Assembly: GCA_013397435.1 (NCBI GenBank) | Contig: VZRG01000350.1 | Location: 146,929-210,928 of the forward strand | Source of the DNA: Erythrocercus mccallii | Taxonomy: Eukaryota; Chordata; Aves; Passeriformes; Dicruridae | Direction: 5' to 3' | DNA length: 64,000 nucleotides | Shown: piece by piece, positions 34,708-46,015 of the stretch | How the letters are laid out: the number at the start of each line of letters is the position of its first letter | Numbering within the stretch: position 1 is the first letter of the stretch | Notes under the pieces: model-generated | Databases searched by the model: none | Seen by the model: the letters and a program-made list of their open reading frames with translations, nothing else | Told to the model about the DNA's origin: nothing | Translations under genes and position numbers: made by a program

Positions 34708-35922
34708 ATGCAGCTGGACAATGTCACCAGCGCGGGCGTCCACTCCTTCCAGGGGCACCGTGGAGTTGCCAACAAGCCCAACGTGATCCTGCAGATAGGG
34801 AAGTGCAGGGCAGAAATGCTGGAGCACGTCCGGAGGACCCACCGGCACCTCCTGACAGAGGTCTCCAAGCAGGTGGAGCGGGAGCTGAAGGGATTGCAGA
34901 AATCCGTAGGGAAGTTGGAGAACAACTTAGAGGACCATGTCCCGACTGAAAACCAGAGATGGAAGAAGTCCATCAAGGCCTGCCTGGCCAGATGCCAGGA
35001 GACCATTGCCCACCTGGAGAGGTGGGTCAAGAGGGAGATGAATGTTTGGAAGGAGGTCTTTTTCCGCCTGGAAAAGTGGGCTGACCGCCTGGAGTCCATG
35101 GGAGGCAAATACTGCCCTGGGGAGCAGGGCAAGCAGACGGTGTCCGTCGGGGTGGGAGGCCCAGAGATAAGGCCAGGTGAGGGGGAGATTTATGATTATG
35201 CCCTGGACATGAGCCAGATGTATGCCCTGACCCCTCCTCCCGGAGAGGTGCCTAGCATCCCCCAGGGCCACGATTCCTACCAGTGGGTCTCTGTGTCGGA
35301 GGACGCTCCAGCCTCCCCAGTGGAGACCCAGGTGTTTGAGGATCCCCGGGAGTTTTTGAGCCACTTGGAGGAATACTTAAAGCAGGTGGGTGGAACGGAG
35401 GAGTATTGGCTGTCTCAGATCCAAAACCACATGAACGGCCCAGCTAAAAAGTGGTGGGAGTACAAGCAGGATTCTGTCAAAAACTGGGTTGAGTTCAAGA
35501 AGGAGTTCCTGCAGTACAGCGAGGGAACTCTGACTAGGGATGCTATCAAAAGGGAGCTGGATTTGCCCCAGAAAGAGGGGGAGCCCCTGGATCAGTTCCT
35601 TTGGCGCAAGAGAGACCTGTACCAGACCCTGTACGTGGATGCAGATGAGGAGGAGATTATCCAGTACGTGGTAGGCACCCTCCAGCCCAAACTGAAGCGT
35701 TTCCTGAGCTACCCCCTGCCCAAGACCTTAGAGCAGCTGATCCAGAGGGGGAAGGAAGTCCAAGGCAACATGGAGCACTCTGAGGAGCCCAGCCCACAGA
35801 GGACCCCTGAGGTTCAGCCAGGAGACTCCGTGGAGACCGTGCCCCCCTCAACCACCGCCAGTCCCGTGCCGAGCAATGGGACTCAACCGGAGCCCCCCAG
35901 CCCCCCAGCCACTGTCATATGA
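34708..35922 (+). CDS. ARC: ARC, activity-regulated cytoskeleton-associated protein (Arg3.1)
   Basis: An intact 404-residue frame starts at the only in-frame ATG (context GAGCC before it); the open frame continues upstream only through non-ATG codons. Recognition rests on segments nearly identical to mammalian ARC: MQLDNV at the N terminus, the coiled-coil half (about 25-135) with the oligomerisation stretch MNVWKEV (111-117), the Gag N-lobe (about 205-277, beginning FEDPREFL) and the C-lobe (about 280-362, with YVDADEEEIIQY at 309-320). Known role: a postsynaptic immediate-early protein derived from Ty3/gypsy Gag. It promotes AMPA-receptor endocytosis through endophilin and dynamin, and assembles capsids that carry RNA between cells. 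There is no zinc knuckle, protease or polymerase, as expected for the domesticated gene. Mammalian ARC is 396 residues. Here the linker (about 136-204) diverges, the palmitoylation motif reads CLARC (92-96), and the tail extends past TQPE to end in TVI. The coding part has no intron. Confidence 0.98.
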   Translation: MQLDNVTSAGVHSFQGHRGVANKPNVILQIGKCRAEMLEHVRRTHRHLLTEVSKQVERELKGLQKSVGKLENNLEDHVPTENQRWKKSIKACLARCQETIAHLERWVKREMNVWKEVFFRLEKWADRLESMGGKYCPGEQGKQTVSVGVGGPEIRPGEGEIYDYALDMSQMYALTPPPGEVPSIPQGHDSYQWVSVSEDAPASPVETQVFEDPREFLSHLEEYLKQVGGTEEYWLSQIQNHMNGPAKKWWEYKQDSVKNWVEFKKEFLQYSEGTLTRDAIKRELDLPQKEGEPLDQFLWRKRDLYQTLYVDADEEEIIQYVVGTLQPKLKRFLSYPLPKTLEQLIQRGKEVQGNMEHSEEPSPQRTPEVQPGDSVETVPPSTTASPVPSNGTQPEPPSPPATVI

Positions 35923-38900
35923 GCTCCCCTGAGAGGGGTCTGGGTTCTGTGGAAGGGAGAAGGGGGCTTATTTAGGAAGCTTCTCCTTGGAGGGAAGTTC
36001 TGGCTGAGACGAGACCTGAGGAGTGCTCAGTCCAACAGCCCAGAGCAGAGGCATTGACTTTGCTCCTGGGGGGAGGGAGGTGGTGGGGGAGAGGCACCTC
36101 AGGATGGGGCTGCCCCCCTCACCCAGGCCATGCCATGCCGTGGTGCTGCGGACCCTGCTGGCACCACTGCGGGGAACGGCCAATTTTATGAGAATTCCCT
36201 GACAAGAAACTAGAGACAATTCCCAACTTGTGAAGCAGCCGCCTGGCGCTGGCAGCTCTCAAGGACTTCATAAGAGTGCAGCAGTTGGTGGAGGGTTCCT
36301 ACCCATCTGGATCTCTCTTTTTCCTTCTCTCCTCCCTCCTCTGAGAGGGTGGCCCTGTCCTGAGGAGACAGCTTTCTTTTGACCCTTGCCTGTTTTTGAT
36401 TAACCTCTGGGTTTCTGTTCACTTGGCAATCTCCTGCTCTTACTTGCTCCAAAGGATTAAAATATTTTTTGGATCATTTTTTGTTTTAAGAAGAAAAAAA
36501 AATCCTGCTATTTCAGGAACTGAAAGCTTTAAGAATCTGGATTATTTTCTGTGGTTTTCATTTCACTGCACCTAATACCTGCATTAATGTGTTTCCTCTC
36601 AAGAGGCTCTTACTGGTTTACTTCTTGTCTTAGTTTCTACTCACTCCAATTCAAGGCCACTGCAGTGCAGAGGCAAATTTCATCCTTTCTCTGCACATTA
36701 TCCTGTGCATTCAGCAGGAAATAGATTTTCTAATTAAATTCTGAGCTCATTTATTGAGAGAGCAGTCTCCTTCCTTCCAGAGAAGAGAGGGTGTTCCAGG
36801 TAGAGAGAGAGACACCAGAGCTCTTTTGAGAGAGACTGGGGGGAGGGAAGGGAAAGAAACCCTTATTCTTTGAATAAAAGAAACAAACACACCCTAAATT
36901 CAGAGCAAAATATCCCCAGAGCAGCAAATCGAGTCCATGCTGATGTGTGGAGACAACAGGAGCTTTTTGCCATGTAAAAGCCAAAAGAAGTGAAGAGAGG
37001 ATCTGTGTGCCCCAGCACAGTTTTAGCCTGTGCATCGCTGCAAGGAGTTTCTGCTCACACAAACAGACTCCAAATGCTCTTGGAAAGGCTGGCACCCCCG
37101 TCCTGGAGCACCTGAGGACAGGCTGTTGTCTGCTCACAGAGAAATTCCTGCAACATCTCGCCACAGATGGAGATGGACTTGGACTTTGTGACTTTTTCCA
37201 TGTTGAGACAGGAAATGCTCAGCGCTCACCTTTGGCCAGTGTTTGATGATAGGACTGAGAGAAGAAAGGCATTCCTGAAGTTTGGCTCTCCAAAGCTTCC
37301 TGAGGTTGGACACATCTTGGGCATCATCTGCGTCCGCCAGCAGACCAAATAAACAGCAGGGATGCAGCAGCAGGAGTGACCCTGGGATGCTCCTGGCACT
37401 GCCACAGCGGTGACACGTGGCTCTGGCGGCTCAGAAGGCCTTTGCTGTGACTCCTTCCAAGAGGCTGAAGGTAAGGCAGCTCTCTGGCATTCTCTCCTCA
37501 GAGCTAAACTGGTCAGAGAATGTCCAGTAGAAAACTTGCCCTGGGATAAAAACCCAGCTGAAATGGGATATGAAGCATTGGGGTTGGGAGAAAGGGGAAG
37601 GCAGAGCCAGCCAAAGGGAAATACAGCAATGGGAGAAGTTTCCAAAGAGGGCAGTATCCTGCACTTTCTGATTCATATGGGGAAAGAATGGGAAGCTTCT
37701 TAATTAGCCCAGCCCTAGGACCTGCCTTGTCCTTCATGGAGAAGCTCTGGGCTTGAGTCCCCACCTGAGGCAGCACATTTCAGGTCCATGCACAGCCCAG
37801 AGGAGCTGCAGGTCTGCTCTGCAGCCTTGCTGGGAGCTGGTCCCAGGAATGGTGGGAGCTCTCCTCTCACTTGTTCCCAGTTTGTCAACAGCTCTGTGTG
37901 CAGAGAAGGGAGCATTTCTCACTAATGACCCAGGCTGAGTGATGGGGGAGTGGGAGTCACTGCTGAGGATGAGCTGGCCGTGTATTACAAGCTTTGTCTC
38001 CTCTTGCTTCCAGTGACTCAGATCCTCCTCTGAGAAGGAATCACTTTGCAGCATGCAGCATCTGGGAGGAAAGCCACAGAAAAAGATGCAAAACAAAGGC
38101 CTCAACATCAGACCTGCTCTCAGGACCCTCAGCCACCGACTGCCAGATCCACCACCTGAAGGAAAGACTGGCACAGGTAATTACATCCCATATTACCCTG
38201 TGGGCCTTCCTTAATCTCCTCAGTGCCCTGACCCGAGATATTGAACAGCCCAGGTGCAAACACCTGTGCTGATCTTGAAACCTCAGCCCTAGGGGCTGCA
38301 GCAGCCTGGCACCACCAGAGAGGTGGGATTTCAGCTTCTTGGTGTCAGAACCCAAGCACCAGCCCAAATAATTGATGCTCCAGGGACTGCACATGGTGGC
38401 TTTCCCTTGGCTGGACCATGGGCAAATCCTTAGACCCCAACACCTGGTGGGTCCTCCAGGCTGCAGGCACAGCAAAATTTAATCCCGACTCCTGAGAGTT
38501 CCCCCTTTCTCCCCACTTTAAAAATCTAATCAGAGTTGTGCATTTATTTTTTTCTTTTCCAGCAATCCTTGCTGCTGTTGCTGAGATTCCTTCTCTGTCT
38601 CCAAGAGCTTTCCCAGTGGTGAATAAAGTGCTGCAGGAAGACAGAGGGCAAATCATGCACCAAAGAGCCTCCCATGCAGTGCAATGTCATGTTCAAGGTG
38701 CTGAGAGCCAGAATGAACCTGGGAAGCTGCTTCCAGCAGGACAAAGAAAAGCGTGAGCTGGTCCAGGTACTCCAAGCACAGAAGAAAGTGCTGAGAATGG
38801 AAAGGGAGGCCAGAACAGAAGAACCAAGTCCAGGCTTTGGGGACAGCAGGGATGCTGGGCTTGTGCTGACTGTCTGTGGAGAGGATCCCACACCTCTGTG

Positions 38901-39407
38901 AGCTGGGGCCACCAGGACTCACCTAAAGAAATCTTCACTAGATAATGATCCTCACTGAAAAAAACAAAACTTTCCTGATTAACTTTGCCAAGGGGCTGAT
39001 CCTGCCTTGGCTATGAACCCTCCCCGCTGGCCATGCTGTAACTCACCTCTCCTGAGCCGAGGGTAGCTTCATTTCATGCGGGTATCAGTTCCAAACCTCA
39101 AAGGGCTCCCGGAGTTTGGAGAAGCATCCCACGGTCCAGATGCTTGTCTGAACTGTTGGAGCCTGCACATCTGGGCCAGCTGTCTTGCCAGCAAGGAGCC
39201 TTGTGAGACAGCAGGCGCTCTCTGGGTCTGCATGGGCCAGAGTTACTGCAAGAACTGGGGTTCTTGTGCTGGCTTTGGGCCGACTGTTTCCATCCAGACC
39301 CAGGGAGCCCAAAAAGAGCTCGAATGAGCTGGACAAGACAGTTCTGGTTCATCTCTCAGCCGAAGAGGTCCAGTTGGTTCCTCTCTCTTCCAGAACCAAC
39401 TGTCCTG

Positions 39408-39464
39408 TATGTATGTGTGTGTGTGTGTGTGTGTGTGTCGGTGTGGGGGGGGTGTGTGTGTTGA
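39408..39464 (+). repeat. (TG)n tract in inferred ARC 3' UTR
   Basis: A nearly pure TG run with a short G8 interruption near 39444-39451. If transcribed as part of ARC it would be a UG-rich stretch, a class of site bound by CELF and TDP-43 type proteins. Confidence 0.85.
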
Positions 39465-40310
39465 GCAAAAAAAAATCCACATTACTGAAATTCTGTGGTG
39501 TTTTGTTGCATTTGAATTAAGCCAGAGGGACTTAAGGTACATTCCAACAAGGCTCAGCAAAGATATCCAGGACTGGAAAATTCCATAAAATGATGTAAAG
39601 GCAGATTCCCAAGCATCATCTTAAGGTCTAAATGATATTTGATTTTGAGGTGCTTAATTTCCAAAGTCTCTTCCAAGGGACTAGACTGCCTCAATAGGCA
39701 ATTCTATTTTTCTTGCTTTTTTAGGGAATAAGCCTGTCTGTGCTACTTGGTCATTTGGTCCTGAGGTTTTTACATTTTCAGCTGGCTTTTTGGAGTGTGC
39801 AGAACTGAATCTCCTGGGCTGATTTGATTTCAATTGTTGCTCCCAGCAAATTGGGGCTTTACTTGTAGCACCCTGGTTTTTATTACCAGCCTCTCCCGGA
39901 AGGACTGGTAGTTTATTTTTCTGGGGCAGAGTCACATGAATGAGAAGCGTGGATGTGTTGTACCTCTGGAACTTTAGCAGATTTCAACCACTGCATTTTT
40001 TTTCCTCCCTAGGCGATTTTACATTTACTGATGAAACTACTTTAGAGTTTTTATTTTTACTAGAGATATTATTAATTCAAACAACCTTGTACAAAAGGCA
40101 AACACTTCGAGCTGCTGCAGGTTGTAGGGGTTGAAGCCAAAAGGTCTTTGTAAGCCGACATCACCTGCCCTGGATCTGACTGGATCAGGCAGTTTATTCC
40201 TCACGTGTCATGTTGGAGTTACGAGATCACACCAAGCCACTAGAGCCTGTCAGTAGAATAGTGCTACACTCGATTTGCTATTGTAGCAAAGCCTTTTTGT
40301 AGATTTATAC

Positions 40311-40316
40311 AATAAA
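40311..40316 (+). terminator. Polyadenylation signal AATAAA, likely ARC
   Basis: A canonical AATAAA follows TTTATAC in an AT-rich, repeat-free tail. It is the best-placed hexamer downstream of ARC. Weaker alternatives are the AATAAA within GAATAAAAG near 36875 and within CAAATAAACA near 37348, which would shorten the 3' UTR. Confidence 0.55.
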
Positions 40317-40335
40317 ACTTTGAAATATCTGCTTC

Positions 40336-41544
40336 AATTGCTTTCTGCCTCATTTTCTGGTCTTCCTTCCTTGGTTCGTGAGTGACTCAAGTATCCACTG
40401 CCCTCTGAAAATTTGGGGTGATTTGGGTTACCTGGCTTATGAAAATCTTTCTTCTCAGCAAAAGCGTGTGGTTGACATAAAAATGAAATGCACTGAGTTG
40501 TTCAGACCCTAAAACTGAGTCAGGTGTAGCCCACGAGGTTGGGAGAAGTGGCCCTTTGTGGGACTGTGGGTCTTGTTGGGTACAGCTGAGAGACGGGCCT
40601 TTGAAATAAGGACAATCACATTCCCAGCCATGTTTCAGGAATTCACAGAAGAGCTGAAGCAAGACAGGACAAGGTAAAGAAATTAAACCTCAATCAGCTC
40701 TATTTGACAACCAAAGAGCCTTTGTGAGTGAGAAGCACCTGCACCCAGCAGAGACCCAGGAGCTGGTGCTTTCTTATCTGATGCATTCTCAATTCCTTGG
40801 GTTCATACCTCTAAAATATCCCTGGGTTATCCAAGCTGGAGTCAGGGAACACAGCAGGGAAAGGAGCTCAGAGTGTTTTAAACAGAAATGTTTATTTTTA
40901 GCAATAGATTGATTCCTGGCCCCAAAGATACTCAGCCCAGGGATAAAGGATTCTGACTCTGCAAATCCTTTTCCAGAAAATCTTTGCCCTCAGATGGATT
41001 TCGCCCCATTCCCTGCTCCACCCCTGATCTTTCTCCAATGAAGGAAAACAGTCCAAGGTGGGATGCAATTGGCAATGTGCACTTGGGTGGGTCAGCTGGA
41101 GAAACAAAAGGAGTCATTCCATTTACAAGAGGAAATAAATGCTCAATGGACCTCCCAGAGATCTCTTTTGAGCTCAGGTTCGAGAGGTAGAGATGCTCTG
41201 GAGGCCAAAGATGCCTCAAGGAGAGCTGCTGACCCTGTAGTCTCCAGCTCTTGGCAGCTCACTCAACCACAAACTCTTGGCAAGAGTGAGAAGGAAATTT
41301 TGGAGGTGAGCTTTGGTTCCACAACTGAGCTCTGTCTTTGTGCCCTTGACTGCCAGAATCAGTAAAAAACTGGGGGGAAAAAGCATAGAGGGGACAGACC
41401 AGTGACAAAAATGCATCCAGTGTCACCCCAACCTGCGACAGTGTAGGGAAGCCACAGGTGAAGAGGTTTAGACTTTTCATGGTGTATGGACATGGCCAAA
41501 AGTGCCATGAACAACCTGATCCTTGCAGAACAAAACAGCAAGAG
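40336..41544. other. Intergenic downstream of ARC
   Basis: No gene or repeat was recognised. Confidence 0.55.
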
Positions 41545-41675
41545 CTGCACCAGCCCTGCTAGAGTTCAAGAAGCATTTGGACAATGCTCTCAGGCACCTG
41601 ATGGGATTTTTGGGGTCTTCTGAGCTGGATTTGCTGTCCTTGTTGGTCCCTTCCAATTCAGGAAATTTGAGGGTA
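41545..41675 (+). mobile_element. CR1-like fragment, older subfamily
   Basis: GTTCAAGAAGCATTTGGACAA and GGTCCCTTCCAATTCAGG match the block at 61560-61700 rather than the common subfamily. Confidence 0.7.
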
Positions 41676-42304
41676 CTGAGCTCAGCTGGAGGTGCTGAGC
41701 TCTTCCAGCAGAGGGGGGCAGAACTCCACTGTACACTGTGGGAATTAAAACCAGGAAAAACACTGAAGAGGGAAAAATCTGTCCTTGTCATCATCCATCC
41801 CCACATGGCCCCTTCCCACAGGACACAAGATCAGGGGTTGCTTCAGTGAGGGAGGTCTGAGAGAATGGGCAAAGAGAGGTTGTGTGGAGAAGGGATGAGG
41901 ACCGATGGCCAAAATTACACTGGAGGAACATGGACAGGGTGTGGATGAGTGGTTGGAAAGGAAGATGAGGCTGGAAAATGCCTGCCTGTGCCAGGTAAAC
42001 TCATAAGGTTTCCAGTTTTGTCCCAGAGTCTTCCAGGTGTGACTATAATCATTATTGTTTTCTGAATTTCTGACAGTTCTAGATGAAAATCCCTAGAGAG
42101 TCATTGGTCCTACACTCAATAATTAATGAAAAAAAAAGCCTTATTAGTGCTTCTGGCTCTCAGAGTAAAGAGTCACCTGGAATGGATGTAGCCCAGTGAT
42201 GGATTAACTGCCTCAAACTACTGAAATCCCCTTCAAAACCAGAGTGGGAACCATCCCTGTGTTTTCCGGGGAAAGATCCAAAACGCAGAGGTATTCACAG
42301 AGGA

Positions 42305-42537
42305 AACAGCCTCAGGTTGCACCAGGAATGGTTTAGATATTGGGAACAAATTCTTCACTGGAAGGGCAGTCAGGCACTGGAACACTCTGGAATCACCATC
42401 CCTAGAAGTGCTCAAAAGCCGTGTGGATGTGACACTTGGGGACAGGGCTTAGTGGTGGATCTGGCCATAGTAGGTTAATGGTTGGGCTGGATGATCTCAA
42501 AGGTCTTTTCCAGCTGCGATGATTCCATGATTCCCTA
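42305..42537 (+). mobile_element. CR1 fragment (3' end)
   Basis: AGGCACTGGAACACTCTGGAA through GATGATTCCATGATTCC. Confidence 0.85.
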
Positions 42538-42736
42538 AATGGTGGAGAAGGCACGTGAGGCCAAGCACTTACAAAACTGAGGAAAAACATCATTAATTCT
42601 TGATATTTTCTGCCTGGTGATTTTTATTTTCTTCTTTCTTTATTGTGACTGGACTGATGGGCTCCTTAATTTGCTTATGCATGACAGCTTAAAGAAGGAG
42701 CCAAGATGGACCTATTGCACATACAAATCATTTTAT

Positions 42737-42830
42737 AGAATCATAGAATGATTTGGGTCGGGAGGGATCTTATTATCCAGTTCCACCCTCCTGCCACAGG
42801 CAGGGCCACCTTCCACTAGACCAGTTTGCT
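42737..42830 (-). mobile_element. CR1 fragment (3' tip)
   Basis: TAGAATCATAGAATGATTTGG to TTCCACTAGACCAG. It lies 200 bases from the previous CR1 in the opposite orientation. Confidence 0.85.
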
Positions 42831-43485
42831 TTGTTTCTTTTTTTTCCCTTGTTTTTAGCCTTTTTTTGTCTTTTATCTCCTTTTTTTAATCAAAGAAATT
42901 GCACCGTTCAGTGATGTAAATCATATTTATTGTCTTTCTGGGCAGGCCTTCTCTGTGTGCACAGCCCAACTGCTCCCCTGGATCTCCTTTTCCCATGTAA
43001 TTAAGGAAGGCTGTGAAATTTCCATTATTGACACAACGGGCTCTAATGGCTCCACTTATCACATCCAAACTGCTCTGGGGAGCTCTGGGTGCTCACTCCC
43101 ATCATGGAGCAGGACGTTTTCCCAGACCTGTTCCTGCAACACTCATTTGTACCAAGGATGGGTTACAGGCAGGTTTTGTGTTTTTTACAGCTGATTTTCA
43201 ATCATTAGAAATTGAAAGGAGGATTGCTGTGTACATCTGGCTCGATTCTTGACCCAGTTTGGGGTGATTTTTCTGGAAGACAAGGCCATTTTCATTGTTT
43301 TTAGGATATATTTAAGGATTTTTAGGGTCCTGTTAAACTAAAGTGAGCCTGCAGTGTCAGTGTGGTTTTCAGTCATTTCATCTTGGATGTTTATCAACTT
43401 TCAGCTCGTGAATTCATATGCCTAGAAGGGAACTTGAGTGGGAATTTTATAAGGGTGATAGAGCAAGGGATGAAATTCCTTAAGA

Positions 43486-43722
43486 TGAGGGAATTTAGAT
43501 TTAGTTGCGACACTGGGAAGAAATTCTTCCATGTGAGGCTGGGGAGGCCCTGGAATGGAATTCCCAGAGAAGCTGTGACTGCCCCATCCCTGGAAATGCC
43601 CAAGACCATTTGGACGGGGCTTGGAGCAACCTGGTCCAGTGGAAGGTGTCCCTGCCCATGGCAGAGGCTGGAATGAGATGATCTTTCAGGTCACTTCCAA
43701 CCCAAACCATTCTATAATCAGA
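43486..43722 (+). mobile_element. CR1 fragment (3' end)
   Basis: GGGAAGAAATTCTTCCATGTG through ACCATTCTATAATC. Confidence 0.85.
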
Positions 43723-44579
43723 TGACTTTATATCTTGCAAAACCAGGGACTGCCAGGCTCACTAAAAGCTTTTCTGATACGGAGATGATGAGTTCTTCCA
43801 TGCCTCCCACATGTGCTCAGAAAATACTCCACTAAAAATTGAAATAATATAGAAAGTCAAATTTTGTTTAGTCCTGAATCCTACAGAACCACTTGGTGGC
43901 ATAAAGTGTTTTGTATTATTCTAAAGGAATCAAATCTTGACATTTTCAAAATGAGATTTTTGATTTCTGCTTTCTGAAAAACACCACTCAAAAACTGACT
44001 TCATGTTGAAAAAAAAACCAAAAGAAAGAAAGAAAAAAGTAAGAAAAAGGTTAGAAAGCTCAAAAAAGAACCTGGATTTGCTGGTTTGGGACTCTGAGGC
44101 TTGCGCTGAGTTGATGCAAGAAGAAATGTCTTTCTCCAGCTTCATTTTAATTGATTGAAATATCAGGAGAGTTTCTCATCTGACCTTTGCCCTATTTTGC
44201 CCTCTCCTGATTTGATTATTCAACTAAATAAACTCAGATATTTCCCTTGTTGCAGGATTTCCACTCTCTGTGCCCTTCTGCTGTAGGAGTTTCACGGACT
44301 TAGACTATTCTGAGTGTCACTGGAATGGTGTGAAACCCTTCCTCACCCAGAACATATTTTCCCAACATGGCAAGGGATAATCCCTCTTTGTGACCAGGAT
44401 TACAAAACCTGTGTTACACACTTGGAAAATTACAAATCCAGTGGAGGGCCCAAATTCACTGACAATTTTGACAGCAGGAAAAAAGGCAAACTTCAGGTTT
44501 TTACCTTAAATACCAGCCTTAAAGTCTATCCTAGGTTTGGGCAGTGATGTGAGGGCAGTGCTTGAGGAAGCCTGTGCTG

Positions 44580-44905
44580 ATCATAGAATCCCAGAATGGT
44601 TTGGGCTGGAAAGAACCTCCCAGATCACTTCATTCTGCTCCATTCTACACCTTCCACTATCCCAGGTTGCTCCAAGCCCCATCCAACCTGGCCTTGGACA
44701 CTTCCAGGGACAGGGCAGCCTCAGCCTCTCTGGAAAACCTTTGCCAGGGTCTCCCCACCCTCACAGGGAAGAATTCCTTTCCAACATCCCTTCTAAATCT
44801 ACCCTCTGGCACTTTAAAGCCATCCCCCTCGTCCTGTCCCTCCAGTTGCTTGTCCAAAGTCCCTCTCCAGCTCTCTTGGAACCTCTTCAGGCATTGGAAG
44901 GCCAC
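44580..44905 (-). mobile_element. CR1 fragment (3' end)
   Basis: ATCATAGAATCCCAGAATGG through CTTCAGGCATTGGAAGGC. It abuts a + strand CR1 tip. Confidence 0.88.
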
Positions 44906-45005
44906 AGTAAGGTGTCCTTGGTGGTGGCCTCAGGAGTTCTGGGTTAAAGGTTGGATTCACTGATCTTGGAGGTCTTTTCCTGCCTAAACAATTCCATGAT
45001 TCTGC
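44906..45005 (+). mobile_element. CR1 fragment (3' tip)
   Basis: GTTGGATTCACTGATCTTGG to AATTCCATGATTC, facing the preceding CR1. Confidence 0.75.
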
Positions 45006-45892
45006 AGTCATGGAAAGACCACGAACTCCTTAGTGCAACCTGCATTCCCTGCAGTCCTAGAGTCACTGGGAGCGTTCCAGGTGGTGTTTCCTGGTTTTCC
45101 AGAAGAGGCAGAGGTTGGAGGGATGGATTTACTAAATATCCAAGGGTGAAGGCAGGAAGGAAAAGTGACTGCAGACCCCTATGTTCTGTGTAGGACCCCC
45201 ACCAATATCTTGTTTTCGGAGCTCACATCCACCTCACACAGAGCATCCCCATTTCCTGGAGTGGAAAATGAGGGACATGGCTAACCTGCAAGTGCTGGAA
45301 GCAGAGGACAGGGTGGCATTTCCCAGAAAGCAGCTCCATCACTGCTCTGTGCTTCCCTTACTCGGTTTCCTCAGAAATCACCATTTTGTTCCTCGTGTTC
45401 AGGGAAGGTTCCTAAATCTCCATGCAAGCAAGTAAACGAGACACCAACTCATTAATTTCCCAAATACCTTTGTCCTTGAGTTCTCCTCTACACAGACAGC
45501 TCCAGAAAAGCAAATCCAGACTGAACTAAGGCATGGCTGCAGCAGAAATTACTGGGAAGACTTTCAGACCTGTGTCTTCAATCTATTTCAGAATTAAGGT
45601 GACCTGAATGCAGCGTGGTTCACTTCCCTTTGGCTTGATCAGAAAGGCGTGTCTGGGAATGAATTCAGCTTGGCTGAATTAATGTCACCTTTGATCCTCA
45701 TTAAGTTTGGACACCCAGGTGTTTAGGCCAGCCTAAGTTCTTACACTGTAAAAATCAGTGCTGAGGGAAGGCTTGAAATGTGCACAGAAACTGCTGGAAA
45801 AACATCCAGGCTGAGATAATATTTTTTGCTAAAACTTTCACCAGCAAATTCTGCTCCGTGGCACCATAGACACTTTCCTGGGAACCACGGAA

Positions 45893-46015
45893 TGGTTGGA
45901 TGGGGCTTGGAGAGACCTGGGATAGTGGAGATGTCCCTGCCCATGGCAGGGTTTGGAATGAGATCATCTTGAAGGTCCCTCCCAACCCAAATTATTCCAT
46001 GATTCTGTGATACTG
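45893..46015 (+). mobile_element. CR1 fragment (3' tip)
   Basis: GGTTGGATGGGGCTTGGAG to TTATTCCATGATTCTGTGATAC. Confidence 0.85.

Larger units (their letters stand above)
35923..40335 (+). other. ARC: Inferred ARC 3' untranslated region with candidate introns
   Basis: No other convincing gene lies between the ARC stop and an AATAAA at 40311-40316, so the ARC transcript probably ends near 40330. The last 0.8 kb is AT-rich and free of recognisable repeats, as expected for a retained 3' UTR. Candidate splice signals are a strong donor AAG/GTAAGG at 37471, an acceptor CTTGCTTCCAG ending at 38013, a donor CACAG/GTAATT at 38177, and an acceptor with a long pyrimidine tract ending at 38562. They would give introns of 543 and 386 bases, a 163-base middle exon and a long terminal exon. 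Mammalian ARC carries two 3' UTR introns that make its mRNA a nonsense-mediated-decay target. The exact junctions here are inferred. A (TG)n tract lies at 39408-39464. Confidence 0.5.
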
